DNA of 64,000 nucleotides from Marinobacter sp. F4218 (lineage in GTDB: Bacteria; Pseudomonadota; Gammaproteobacteria; Pseudomonadales; Oleiphilaceae), in the NCBI RefSeq assembly GCF_019443085.1, contig NZ_JAHZIL010000003.1, positions 2,046,001 through 2,110,000 of the forward strand, in the 5' to 3' direction. The notes beneath the pieces are model-generated. The model saw only the letters and a program-made list of their open reading frames with translations, did not search any database and had not been told where the DNA came from. The position numbers were made by a program, and so were the translations under genes. Positions 41,247-50,737 of this stretch are shown here, piece after piece; position 1 is the first letter of the stretch; each line of letters opens with the position of its first letter.

Positions 41247-41828
41247 CTAGGCCTTGCCGCCAAGCAGGATCCGAACAGCCGTGCAGGCATCTTCCAGCTC
41301 TTCGTCCCGGGGCTCGCGCCCGCCGATGATGTCGCTGTAAAGGCAGGATTCGGCCAGCCGCACCATGAAGTAGGACAGGCTCTCGATGTTCATCGGCGGG
41401 CTGATGTAACCGGAGGCGACCTGGTCCTTCAGGGTCCGGGTGTTGGCCTCCACGGTGCGGCTGTGCAACGTGGATTGGGAGGACGTCAGGATCTTCAGGG
41501 CGTATTCCGGATCCTGGTTGATAAACCGGCGCAGGGGCTCGAAGTGCAGGATGGTGGAATTGATGCGCCGGTATACGCCAACGACGAAGTCGACGCCTTG
41601 CCCGGGCGTTGACGAGAGCGCTTCCAAGCGCAAGGGCTCGTAAAGCGACCAGAGCACTTCCCCGATCAGGAGATCCTTGTTTCCGACCCAGCGAAACAGT
41701 GTGGCACGACCGATGTTGAGTTCGTCAGACAAGGATGCCAGGTGAATGCGCTCACCCTTGAGCCACATGCGCCGGGCCCGTTTGAAGGCATCGGCCGGCG
41801 TCGCTCTGGTTGTTGTTTTCTCTGTCAC
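41247..41828 (-). CDS. TetR-type transcriptional regulator (QsdR-like)
   Basis: 193 residues. The helix-turn-helix is at about 27-52 (IHLASLSDELNIGRATLFRWVGNKDLL), where LFRWVGNK replaces the common YYHF of TetR proteins, as in the QsdR subgroup. The C-terminal ligand-binding part is all-helical. It starts at GTG 41828, preceded by GAGG. It is divergent from the nitronate monooxygenase gene (56 bases between starts) and convergent with the alcohol/aldehyde dehydrogenase operon. Either could be its target; the short divergent spacing favours the monooxygenase. Confidence 0.83.
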   Translation of the reverse strand: MTEKTTTRATPADAFKRARRMWLKGERIHLASLSDELNIGRATLFRWVGNKDLLIGEVLWSLYEPLRLEALSSTPGQGVDFVVGVYRRINSTILHFEPLRRFINQDPEYALKILTSSQSTLHSRTVEANTRTLKDQVASGYISPPMNIESLSYFMVRLAESCLYSDIIGGREPRDEELEDACTAVRILLGGKA

Positions 41829-41862
41829 TGAAACCTCGTGCCGGAGTTTGGATTCATTCTAA

Positions 41863-42861
<999 letters not shown>

Positions 42862-42910
42862 TGCCGGCCGGGGTGCCAGTCCGCCCGCGCCCGCTGCTCC
42901 CTGCGCGGGC

Positions 42911-42940
42911 GTGATGGTTTTGTGATATTTCCGCTATACA
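42911..42940 (+). promoter_or_regulatory. Candidate response-regulator site and -10 element before the Met-rich gene
   Basis: GTGAT occurs at 42911-42915 and again at 42922-42926, an 11-base phase typical of OmpR-type tandem sites. A TATACA element follows at 42935-42940. The -35 region is poor, as expected for an activated promoter. The link to the downstream regulator is inference. Confidence 0.35.
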
Positions 42941-43046
42941 CTCTTTACCGGGTCGTGATCCGAGCGTGAGCCCGGCTTGGCATCCTGTCTGTGTTGTCGG
43001 TGCGCAGTGCCGGCGCAAACCCTATGAACAACACGGAGAGATCACA

Positions 43047-43331
43047 ATGAAACACCTGACCCGAATGCTTGCCATTGCCAGTCTGAGCCTGGCGCCGTTG
43101 TTGGCTGTCGCCGAGGAAATGAAGGACGAGGAGGGCATGATGAAGGACGACACCATGGAGCAGGGGATGTCCGACCCTGGCATGGAAAAGGATGACACGG
43201 CCGAGGACATGGGGCACGGTATGAAAGAGGACACCATGGACTCGGGGGGCATGGACGACATGAAAAAAGACGACATGAGCGACACCACCATGGATGACGA
43301 CACCATGGACGATAAGGACACCATGCAGTAA
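43047..43331 (+). CDS. Small exported methionine/aspartate-rich protein
   Basis: 94 residues. A signal peptide (about 1-22, MKHLTRML then SLAPLLAVA) is followed by a 72-residue mature chain with 15 methionines, mostly in short units such as DDTM, GGM and DDDTM, plus many Asp/Glu and no cysteine. The chain looks disordered. ATG 43047 follows GGAGAGA. Such proteins can bind copper or act as sacrificial targets for oxidants; MrpX of Azospira is a methionine-rich example serving against hypochlorous acid. The two-component genes and the exported MsrAB just downstream favour the oxidant-sink idea. Confidence 0.8.
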   Translation: MKHLTRMLAIASLSLAPLLAVAEEMKDEEGMMKDDTMEQGMSDPGMEKDDTAEDMGHGMKEDTMDSGGMDDMKKDDMSDTTMDDDTMDDKDTMQ

Positions 43332-43366
43332 CGGGTGCTCGAGCGCCGGACCAGAGCCAGGAGATC

Positions 43367-44068
43367 ATGACACGAACCGTACTGATCATTGAGGACAACC
43401 CGGGCATCGGTGAGCTTGTGCGCATGCAGGTGACCGATCTGGGGATGGCGGCCATTCTTGTCGATCGCGGGGATGAGGGCCTTGCACGTTTTCGCCAGGG
43501 GGGTATCGATCTGGTGATCCTGGATCTGATGTTGCCGGGGATGGACGGTCTCGCGGTCTGCCGTGAGATCCGGTCCAGCCCCGGCTATGTCCCGGTGCTG
43601 ATGCTGACCGCCAAGAGCACCGAGCTGGACCGGGTGCTGGGGCTGGAAATGGGCGCCGACGATTACCTGACCAAGCCGTTCAGCGTGGCCGAACTGGCGG
43701 CGCGCATCAAGGCCCTGTTCCGCCGTGTGGATGCCCTGTCTGCCCGCGAAGATATCCCGGCCGAGGCCGAGCCGCTGGAAGTGGACGGGTTGCGGATAGA
43801 CCCGGTGCGTCGCCGGGTGTTTGTGGATGATCGGGAGGTGGAGCTTACCGCCCGGGAATTCGACCTGCTCTGGCACTTCGCCCGCCATCGGGGCCGGGTC
43901 TTCAGCCGGGCCCAGTTGCTGGATTCGGTCTGGGGCTACAACCACGAAGGTTACGAGCACACCGTGAACACCCACATCAACCGGCTTCGGAACAAGATCG
44001 AGGCTGATCCCGCCGAACCCCGGTACGTCCAGACCGTCTGGGGCGTCGGTTACCGGTTCATGGACTGA
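43367..44068 (+). CDS. OmpR-family response regulator
   Basis: 233 residues. The receiver domain has the acidic pocket IIEDN, phosphoacceptor D53 in VILDLMLPG, and the lysine in YLTKPFS. The C-terminal winged helix is complete (LTAREFDLLWHFARHRGRVFSRAQLLDSVWG...TVNTHINRLRNKIE). AGGAG precedes the ATG, 35 bases after the methionine-rich gene. The sensor kinase gene starts three bases after its stop. It probably controls the methionine-rich gene and msrAB, though binding sites are only suggested. Confidence 0.93.
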   Translation: MTRTVLIIEDNPGIGELVRMQVTDLGMAAILVDRGDEGLARFRQGGIDLVILDLMLPGMDGLAVCREIRSSPGYVPVLMLTAKSTELDRVLGLEMGADDYLTKPFSVAELAARIKALFRRVDALSAREDIPAEAEPLEVDGLRIDPVRRRVFVDDREVELTAREFDLLWHFARHRGRVFSRAQLLDSVWGYNHEGYEHTVNTHINRLRNKIEADPAEPRYVQTVWGVGYRFMD

Positions 44069-44071
44069 ACC

Positions 44072-45547
44072 ATGGCGCTGTCGGTTTTCCGAACCCTCTA
44101 TGCCCGGCTGGCCCTGGGCCTGTTCCTGCTGCTGGTGATCGTCGGCGGGCTGTTTACCGTGCTGAGCCTTTACTCGGTGCGGGAGTACACCGCGGCGGTC
44201 AATCAGGAACTCAACCGGGATCTGGCCAGCAACCTGGTCTCTGACCGCAACCTGGTGACCGATGGAAAGCTCAATCGCAACGCCCTTAAAGAGTTGTTTA
44301 ATCTCTACATGACCATCAACCCCAGCATTGAGATTTACCTGCTCGATCGCGAGGGGCGGATCCTCTCCTACTCCGCGGATCCGGACAAAATCAAACGCAA
44401 CCGGGTATCTCTGGCGCCGATCCAGACCCTGCTTTCCGACCCGACGGCCTACCCGCTGCCGGGGGACGATCCGCGCAGCCACGACCGGCGCAAGGTCTTC
44501 TCGGTGACGCCGGTGCCGTCCGACGTGAATCCCTCTGGTTATCTCTATGTGGTGCTGCGCGGCGAGGAATATGACACCGCCGAGAGCATGGTGCACAGCG
44601 ACCGGCTGCTCCAGATGGGTGCCGGTGCCCTCGCGGTAAGCCTGTTTGTGGGGCTGCTGGCGGGGCTGGTGTTTTTCCGGCTGCTCACACGCCGGCTGTC
44701 GCGACTGACAGAGCGGGTCGAGAGTTTTGAGGCCGGCGATGCGGATGTGGTCGTGGCCCAGACGCCCGATCGGGTTCCGGTGCGGGGTGATGACATTGAT
44801 TACCTGACCGAACGCTTTGACCAGATGGCCCGTCGCATTGCCGCCCAGCTGGACTTGCTCAAGGACAAGGACCATCAGCGGCGCCAGCTGGTGGCCCAGG
44901 TCTCCCACGACCTGCGCACGCCCCTGGCGTCGATTCAGGGGTACCTCGAAGCCCTGCAGTTAAAGCAGGCGGACCTGAGCCCCACAGAACGGGGGCGTTT
45001 CCTCAAGGTGGCGCTGGCCGAAACCCATCGGCTGGGCCGCCTGGTAGATGAACTGTTCGAGCTGGCGGCCCTCGAGGCCCGGGAAAAGCAGCCCGCTCCG
45101 GAACCCTGCATGATTGCCGAGCTGGTCCACGACGTGGTCCAGAAACACCAGCCCGAGGCGGAGCGCGCGGCGGTATCCCTCGAGATTGTCGGCGCCGACG
45201 CGGTGATGGTGAACGCAGACATTGCCATGACCGAACGTATCCTCGACAACCTGATCAGCAACGCGATAGGTCACGCCCCGGCGGACAGCCGCGTCACCCT
45301 GGCCGTGGAACGCAGCGACGGGGGTGCCTGCATTGCCGTCACCGACGCCGGCCCCGGCATCGACGCCGACGACCTGGAGCACCTGTTTGAACCCTTCTAC
45401 CAGGCCTCGGGCGCTGCCCGTACGGGCCATGCCGGGCTGGGGCTGGCCATTGCCCAACGCATGGCGGAACTCCAGAAAGGCCGCATCTCGGTACGAAACG
45501 GAGCCTCGGCCGGTGCCGAATTCCGGGTCTGGCTGCCCGGGCAATGA
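44072..45547 (+). CDS. Sensor histidine kinase with periplasmic sensor
   Basis: 491 residues. First membrane helix at about 12-32, a periplasmic domain of about 150 residues, second helix at about 190-212, a HAMP linker, the phospho-accepting H279 in VSHDLRTPLASIQGY, and an ATPase domain with N-box LDNLISNAIGHAP, DAGPGID and GLGLAIAQ. The sensor domain has no cysteine and a few methionines, and looks like a double-Cache or PAS-like fold. It signals to the response regulator encoded just upstream. The msrAB gene lies 99 bases downstream. Confidence 0.92.
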   Translation: MALSVFRTLYARLALGLFLLLVIVGGLFTVLSLYSVREYTAAVNQELNRDLASNLVSDRNLVTDGKLNRNALKELFNLYMTINPSIEIYLLDREGRILSYSADPDKIKRNRVSLAPIQTLLSDPTAYPLPGDDPRSHDRRKVFSVTPVPSDVNPSGYLYVVLRGEEYDTAESMVHSDRLLQMGAGALAVSLFVGLLAGLVFFRLLTRRLSRLTERVESFEAGDADVVVAQTPDRVPVRGDDIDYLTERFDQMARRIAAQLDLLKDKDHQRRQLVAQVSHDLRTPLASIQGYLEALQLKQADLSPTERGRFLKVALAETHRLGRLVDELFELAALEAREKQPAPEPCMIAELVHDVVQKHQPEAERAAVSLEIVGADAVMVNADIAMTERILDNLISNAIGHAPADSRVTLAVERSDGGACIAVTDAGPGIDADDLEHLFEPFYQASGAARTGHAGLGLAIAQRMAELQKGRISVRNGASAGAEFRVWLPGQ

Positions 45548-45646
45548 ATAAATCCGCGCCGTTATAGATTCGTAATAGTCTTTGAACGTTTTCGTGAAGC
45601 CACGGCGATACGCTGGCAGCATGGAATCATTCACAGGAGACTTCCA

Positions 45647-46822
45647 ATGAAACGCAAGATGATAGGAATTGCCACCGCTCTGGTTATCGGCTCTGCGGGC
45701 GCACTGTTTGCGGCCTACGCCACGGCGGACAAGCACGCCGCGCAAACCAGCGAATATGCACCGGATAATCCGGATCTGGCCGTCGCGACTTTTGCCGGTG
45801 GCTGCTTCTGGTGTGTGGAGGCCGGCTACGAAAAAATCCCGGGTGTGGTGGAAGCCGTATCCGGCTATGCTGGGGGTGACGAGGCGAATCCGACGTACAA
45901 GCAGGTGTCGTCCGGTTCCACCGGCCATACCGAGGCCGTACAGGTGTATTACGATCCGGATCAGATGACCTACGCAGGGTTGCTGCAGGGACTCTGGCGC
46001 ATAATGGATCCGACCGATGCCAATGGCCAGTTCGTGGACCGGGGCAAACAGTATCGTCCGGCCATCTTCTATCACGATGCGGAGCAGAAGCGTCTGGCAG
46101 AAGCCGCCAAGGCCGAGCTTCAGGCGTCCGGTGTATATGACAAGCCGGTCGTTATCGAGATCGTGCCGCTGGACGTCTTTTACCCGGCAGAGAAGTATCA
46201 CCAGGACTACTACAAGAAGAATCCCCTGCGCTACAACTTCTACACGTTCAATTCCGGCCGCTACCAGTTCATCGAGAAGGTGTATGGCGAGGACTACGAG
46301 CTGGATTTCTCCCGGTTTCAGCCGGGCGCGATGAAGGCCGGCAAGGCGGGCGATGGCTTTGATCCGGAAAGCTTTGTGAAGCCGGACCAGGCGGCACTCA
46401 AGCAACGCCTCACGGATATCCAGTACGAGGTTACCCAGGAGGACGGCACCGAGCGCGCGTTCAACAACCGCTACTGGGATAACAAGCAACCGGGGCTGTA
46501 TGTGGACATTGTCTCCGGTGAACCGCTGTTTTCCTCCCGGGACAAGTACAAGTCGGGCACTGGCTGGCCCAGCTTCACCCGGCCAATCAGCAACGACGCT
46601 GTGGTCGAGCGGGAGGACAAATCCTTCTTCAGCACCCGCACCGAGATTCGCAGCCGCTATGCCGATTCGCACCTGGGGCATGTGTTCGATGACGGCCCGG
46701 CACCGACCGGTCTGCGCTATTGCATGAACTCGGCGGCCCTCGAATTCATCCCGCTGGAAGAAATGGAGGCCCGTGGCTACGGCGAGTACATCGACGAGGT
46801 GACCGACGGCCAGAACATTTAG
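45647..46822 (+). CDS. msrAB: Exported MsrA-MsrB fusion methionine sulfoxide reductase
   Basis: 391 residues. A signal or anchor is at about 1-26 ([24 protein letters not shown]). The MsrA domain (about 44-225) has GGCFWC with C53 catalytic and C56 as possible resolving partner. The MsrB domain (about 240-375) has [18 protein letters not shown] and the catalytic C359 in [11 protein letters not shown]. The zinc cysteines of many MsrB proteins are absent, and only three cysteines exist in all, so MsrB has no resolving cysteine. CAGGAG precedes the start. It should repair both sulfoxide forms of methionine in envelope proteins, probably including the methionine-rich protein upstream. Confidence 0.92.
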   Translation: MKRKMIGIATALVIGSAGALFAAYATADKHAAQTSEYAPDNPDLAVATFAGGCFWCVEAGYEKIPGVVEAVSGYAGGDEANPTYKQVSSGSTGHTEAVQVYYDPDQMTYAGLLQGLWRIMDPTDANGQFVDRGKQYRPAIFYHDAEQKRLAEAAKAELQASGVYDKPVVIEIVPLDVFYPAEKYHQDYYKKNPLRYNFYTFNSGRYQFIEKVYGEDYELDFSRFQPGAMKAGKAGDGFDPESFVKPDQAALKQRLTDIQYEVTQEDGTERAFNNRYWDNKQPGLYVDIVSGEPLFSSRDKYKSGTGWPSFTRPISNDAVVEREDKSFFSTRTEIRSRYADSHLGHVFDDGPAPTGLRYCMNSAALEFIPLEEMEARGYGEYIDEVTDGQNI

Positions 46823-47544
46823 AGCCAGAGTTCCCTGATCGGCGTTTGCGGGCTGAAGTGGTGGTGAATCTGCGCCTGTAGCAGCTCCGCCGTCGCGATG
46901 GCGTCGATCAGGGCATTATGGGCCGCGTAGTGAGGAAGCCCGTACCGGGAGCGGCTGTCGCTGAGCCGGATCGAGATTGGTCGCTTGCCCAGCAGTCGCT
47001 GCCACCGGGACGGATGCCGCTCCGGGTAGATGTGCGCTTCGATGGCCATGGTGTCCAGCACGGGAAACTGGATGCCTTCCCCCAACCGCCATTTCAGGGC
47101 AACGTCCATAAACTGGCGCTCAATGTTGCGGTAGTGCACCACCGGAACCCGCCCCTTCAGCAAGTCGAAAATCCATTCCAGAATTTCCGAGAGGTCCGGC
47201 GCGTGAGCGATGTCGGCGTGGGTAATGCCATGAATCTCGACCGAGGCCTGGTGCAGGGGGAGTTTCGGGCGAACTACCCAGTGCCGGGCGGCGCCCAGCT
47301 GAATTCCGTTCAGGGAGAAGGGCACCATTCCCACGCTGACGATTGAGTGCTGACTCGGGTCCAGACCGGTGGTCTCAAAATCCAGGGCCACCATCGGCAC
47401 GTCTGCCAGGGGCGTATCCGGCGCCACGCACCCGGCCTCATAGAATTCCTTGAGCAGTGGGTTGCGCGCGTCCTGTGCCAGCGCCCGGTATCGTTCGGGC
47501 CAGTTGCCAGGGTCCGTTGTATCGCTGACGGGTTTACTGGACAT
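46819..47544 (-). CDS. DnaQ-like 3'-5' exonuclease
   Basis: 241 residues. DEDDh motifs are seen: Exo [10 protein letters not shown], Exo II around [13 protein letters not shown], and Exo [16 protein letters not shown]. It also has [10 protein letters not shown], usual for DnaQ/PolC-type exonucleases. It would remove nucleotides from single-stranded 3' ends. Its start overlaps the end of the upstream cNMP/CBS/DUF294 gene by 11 bases, so the two are co-translated. Its stop overlaps that of the convergent msrAB gene by four bases. It lacks polymerase subunit features and is not the replicative epsilon subunit. Confidence 0.88.
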   Translation of the reverse strand: MSSKPVSDTTDPGNWPERYRALAQDARNPLLKEFYEAGCVAPDTPLADVPMVALDFETTGLDPSQHSIVSVGMVPFSLNGIQLGAARHWVVRPKLPLHQASVEIHGITHADIAHAPDLSEILEWIFDLLKGRVPVVHYRNIERQFMDVALKWRLGEGIQFPVLDTMAIEAHIYPERHPSRWQRLLGKRPISIRLSDSRSRYGLPHYAAHNALIDAIATAELLQAQIHHHFSPQTPIRELWL

Positions 47545-49411
47545 TCCGGCCCACCCCCGCGTTGTAGCGGAATCGAAGGAATTTCTGGGCGTTGCTTACC
47601 ACCTGGAAGGCATCTTTCAGGTGGCTGCGCTCGAACGGTGACAGGTCCTCCGGTCGCACGTTGTTGTCCGGCTCACGGCCCTCCTCGATGGCGAGGGCCT
47701 GGTGGCGGATCCGGACGATGGCGATGAACTCCAGGGCATCGCGCAGGTTACCCAGGTCGTCGTCGAGGATGAGCTTGGTCTTGCCAATCGCCTTGAGCCG
47801 CTCGAAGGAATTCTGGGCCCGGGACCCGCAGGCCAGGGCATGAACCCGGATCAGGTCAGACAGCGGAGCAGTACCCCGACGCTTGAGGTTGAAGGTCTTG
47901 CGCTGCTGGCCACCTTCCTCCAGCACAAAGCTTCGGAAGAACCCGATCGGCGGCGTCCGGTTCAGGGCATTGCGGGCCAGCATGGTCAGGAAACGCTGGC
48001 TGTTGCTGGCCTTCTCGGCCACCAGGGTCTTGAGTTCTTCGGCAAAGTCGGTCTTGCCATAGATACCGTCCAGGTCGAAGAAAATATTGCTGTTCAGCAG
48101 GGCCTCGGCCTTGGGATTCTCAATCCAGTCGGTGAAATACTGTTTCCACACGCTCAGGGGTTGGCGCCATTTCTGGTTGGTGGCCATGATGTCGCCGGTA
48201 CAGTAGCTGTAGCCGCACTCGGCCAGGCCATCGCTGACGAATTTGGCCAGGGCCCGGAAGTAATCGTCGTGCTCATCCGGCACGAAGCTGTCGTCCAGGA
48301 TCATGGCGTTGTCCTGGTCGGTCACCACCAGCTGTTCGTCCCGGGCCATGGAACCGAGGGCCATGAAACAGTAGGGAACCGGGGGCGGTCCAAGTTTCTC
48401 TTCCCCCAGCTCCAGAAGGCGCTGGGTGAAACTGCGTCCGATGCCGGCCATGGCACTGCCGACCATGTGCGAGTTGGCGTCTTCGTTGACCATGCGGACG
48501 AAGCTGTCGGGCACATCCCGGCTGACCTTTTTCAGGCCGGCCACATCCTGCTGGTGGTAGATGTTGCTCACCAGGTACAGGCTGCTCTGGCTCTCGTACT
48601 TGACGATGTCGGCCAGGGCGATCACCCCGCGGACCTCTCTCTTGTCCATCACCGGCAGGTGGTGCACGTTGTTGTGCAGCATGGTGAGCATGGCCTCGAA
48701 GATGAAGGCGCTGGCGCGGATGGTGATCAGGTCTTCGGACATGATTTCACAGACGGGGGTTTCCGAAGGCAGGGCTTCGGTCACCGCGCGGGTTCGGAGG
48801 TCGCGATCGGTAATGATGCCTTTGAGACGCGGGTGATCGCCGTGGTCTTCCATTAACAGCAGGGCGGAAACGCCGTGGTCGGTCATGATCCGGGCCGCTT
48901 CCTGCAGGCGTACGGTGCACGGGGCGGAAATCGGCTCCCGGGAGATCAGCCGGGTCACCCGGGAGGTCATCAGTTCGTTGGACTTCTCCCGGCGGGACAG
49001 GGCCGAGCGCAGGCGTGATTTATCCTCGACCTCCACGAAATCGGCGAAGTTGTCATCTGCTTCGAACAGGAACCGAAAGGTTTCTTCCGGGATTCGATAG
49101 ACCAGGGTGTCTTCCAGGGCTTTGGCCGGAAAGCGGACCTTCTGATGCATCAACAGGCCAAACTGGCCGAAGATGTCGCCCTCGGTGATGCGATTGTAGA
49201 GTTCGCCGGAACGCCGGAAAATCTCCACGGCCCCACTGCGAATGTAGTACAGCCAGTGATTGGGGCTGCCGAACTCGAGAATGGGGCTCCCGGCGCGAAA
49301 GTATTCCACCTCAATGCTGGACACAACCCGGTCCAGCAATTCCTCGGACATCTCGTCAAAGGGCGGAAAGTTGGCGAGGTGATTGCGAATGTCGATGAGC
49401 TCGGCCTGCAT
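47534..49411 (-). CDS. cNMP-binding / CBS / DUF294 nucleotidyltransferase-like protein
   Basis: 625 residues in four parts: a cyclic-nucleotide-binding-like domain (about 15-135; FGSPNHWLYYIRSGAVEIFRR), a CBS pair (about 160-285), a GlnD-like nucleotidyltransferase domain (about 340-450; ALGSMARDEQLVVTDQDNAMI with the G-S and D-x-D pattern), and a C-terminal helical substrate-binding domain (about 480-625). GGGAGCG precedes the start. The family probably modifies a protein or small molecule in response to adenine nucleotides; the target is unknown. It is fused by overlap to the exonuclease gene. Confidence 0.88.
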   Translation of the reverse strand: MQAELIDIRNHLANFPPFDEMSEELLDRVVSSIEVEYFRAGSPILEFGSPNHWLYYIRSGAVEIFRRSGELYNRITEGDIFGQFGLLMHQKVRFPAKALEDTLVYRIPEETFRFLFEADDNFADFVEVEDKSRLRSALSRREKSNELMTSRVTRLISREPISAPCTVRLQEAARIMTDHGVSALLLMEDHGDHPRLKGIITDRDLRTRAVTEALPSETPVCEIMSEDLITIRASAFIFEAMLTMLHNNVHHLPVMDKREVRGVIALADIVKYESQSSLYLVSNIYHQQDVAGLKKVSRDVPDSFVRMVNEDANSHMVGSAMAGIGRSFTQRLLELGEEKLGPPPVPYCFMALGSMARDEQLVVTDQDNAMILDDSFVPDEHDDYFRALAKFVSDGLAECGYSYCTGDIMATNQKWRQPLSVWKQYFTDWIENPKAEALLNSNIFFDLDGIYGKTDFAEELKTLVAEKASNSQRFLTMLARNALNRTPPIGFFRSFVLEEGGQQRKTFNLKRRGTAPLSDLIRVHALACGSRAQNSFERLKAIGKTKLILDDDLGNLRDALEFIAIVRIRHQALAIEEGREPDNNVRPEDLSPFERSHLKDAFQVVSNAQKFLRFRYNAGVGRNVQ

Positions 49412-49565
49412 GACGCTCCCTGATAACTGGCTAAGGCAATGGTTTGGTTATCGAATATAGCAGGGGGGGCAAACAGTAACCATCCGGTAAAACGTCTGGT
49501 TTTGAAACCGGGCTCCGTGACATGATTTCGCGAACGATGACCGATGTTTCGAAGGAATCCGCAGT

Positions 49566-50111
49566 ATGAACACAGGAACGCAGGCGACGGACCACACTCT
49601 GGTATTGGGAGGAATCCGGTCCGGCAAGACCGCCCTGGCGGAAACCGTGGCGACGGCCTGGGACCGGGTCACCTATGTCGCGACAGCGACCGCCGGCGAC
49701 GACGAAATGGCCGCCCGGATCGACCGTCACCGGGCCGGTCGCCCCGGGCACTGGGGGTTGATTGAAGAACCGTTGCGCCTGGGTGAGGTCCTGCAGGCCC
49801 AGGCGCGGTCAACGCACCCGCCCGGGCTGCTGATCGATTGCATGGGCCTGTGGGTCAGTAACCTGATGTTTGCCGGTGAAGAGGTGTTCGCCGCCGAGCG
49901 TGCCCGGTTTCTGGACAGCCTGGCCAATTACCCCGGTCCGGTCGCGATCGTCAGTAACGAGGTCGGGTTGGGCACGATTGGCATGGACCCGCTGACCCGA
50001 CGTTTTGCCGACGAGCTGGGTTGGCTGAACCAGGCGTTGGCCGCCCGCTGTCACCGTGTGGTGCTGTCGGTGGCCGGTTTGCCCCAGATCCTGAAAGGGT
50101 CCGGATTCTAG
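49566..50111 (+). CDS. cobU: Adenosylcobinamide kinase / cobinamide-phosphate guanylyltransferase
   Basis: 181 residues. The CobU P-loop is LVLGGIRSGKTALAE (residues 12-26), then ARIDRHRAGRPGHWGLIEEP with the guanylylated histidine region, and IVSNEVGLGTI. It phosphorylates adenosylcobinamide and then forms AdoCbi-GDP, the substrate of CobS. AAGGAA lies before the ATG. It ends four bases into the convergent phosphatase gene. The 154 bases upstream (49412-49565) show no riboswitch. First gene of the cobalamin locus. Confidence 0.93.
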   Translation: MNTGTQATDHTLVLGGIRSGKTALAETVATAWDRVTYVATATAGDDEMAARIDRHRAGRPGHWGLIEEPLRLGEVLQAQARSTHPPGLLIDCMGLWVSNLMFAGEEVFAAERARFLDSLANYPGPVAIVSNEVGLGTIGMDPLTRRFADELGWLNQALAARCHRVVLSVAGLPQILKGSGF

Positions 50112-50734
50112 CCGCCGTGGCGAAGCAGGCTCCGTAACAGTCCGTGCTCGCTCCGGTCGAACCGGATCAGGCTTCGGCAGGCGTAGGGGACGGCAAAACC
50201 CGCGAATGAGCGCGACAGCGGAATGTGCAGGACATCTGCGAGCAACATTCGGATCACGCCGCCGTGACAAACCACCAGAATCCGCTGGCCGGCCAGCCGG
50301 CGTTGCCAGAGCGCTCCGGCGCGGGTCACTCGCCGGTAGAACGCGTCAATGGGCTCGCCTTCGGGCGGGGTAATGGCCGTCGGATCGTCCCAGAACGCGC
50401 TCAGCTGGTCGCCGTATTCGGTCAGGATCTGCTGCGAGGTCCGGCCTTCCCAGGCGCCAAAGCTCACTTCCCGCAGATCCGGCTCCACGAAGAGCGGCAG
50501 GTTTCGGGTATCGGCAACTTCCTCGGCGAACTGGCGGCAGCGTTGCAGGGGGGAGGTCAGTACCGCGTCCCAGCAGTCGCTGTCGGAGATGGCAGCGCGC
50601 ATCTGTTTCCAGCCGGTCTCACTCAGGGGATCGTCCTGGCTGCCACGAAACATGGGGCCGCCCTCGGGTTCCCCGTGGCGGATCAGGTCGAGGAACGAGG
50701 TGTCGGCGGTTGGCTGCTGACTGTCCCGGGTCAT
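50108..50734 (-). CDS. Histidine phosphatase, probable alpha-ribazole phosphatase
   Basis: 208 residues. The phosphohistidine motif is LIRHGEPEGGPMFRGSQDDPLSETG, with EVSFGAWEGRT and the late VCHGGVIRMLL. These match alpha-ribazole-5'-phosphate phosphatase (CobC of Salmonella), and the gene lies between cobU and cobT with a 3-base gap to cobT. It would remove the phosphate from alpha-ribazole phosphate or adenosylcobalamin phosphate. AGGAGC precedes the ATG. The broad family means other phosphoesters cannot be ruled out. Confidence 0.85.
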   Translation of the reverse strand: MTRDSQQPTADTSFLDLIRHGEPEGGPMFRGSQDDPLSETGWKQMRAAISDSDCWDAVLTSPLQRCRQFAEEVADTRNLPLFVEPDLREVSFGAWEGRTSQQILTEYGDQLSAFWDDPTAITPPEGEPIDAFYRRVTRAGALWQRRLAGQRILVVCHGGVIRMLLADVLHIPLSRSFAGFAVPYACRSLIRFDRSEHGLLRSLLRHGG

Positions 50735-50737
50735 GAT

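Noticed and set aside
41079..41612. 177-codon frame running through the long inverted repeat
   Set aside because: It combines the end of the aldehyde dehydrogenase gene, the repeat and the antisense of the TetR gene; not a plausible protein.
43110..43330. Short repeated units suggesting a tandem repeat or CRISPR-like array
   Set aside because: The repeats are codon-level (ATGGAYGAC-type) and follow the reading frame of the Met/Asp-rich protein; there are no constant repeats with unique spacers.
43022..44908. 628-codon reverse-strand open frame
   Set aside because: Crosses the Met-rich, regulator and kinase genes; the Met/Ser-rich end is only the complement of the ATG-rich repeats.
49412..49565. 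Possible second cobalamin riboswitch before cobU
   Set aside because: None of the conserved aptamer segments is present.
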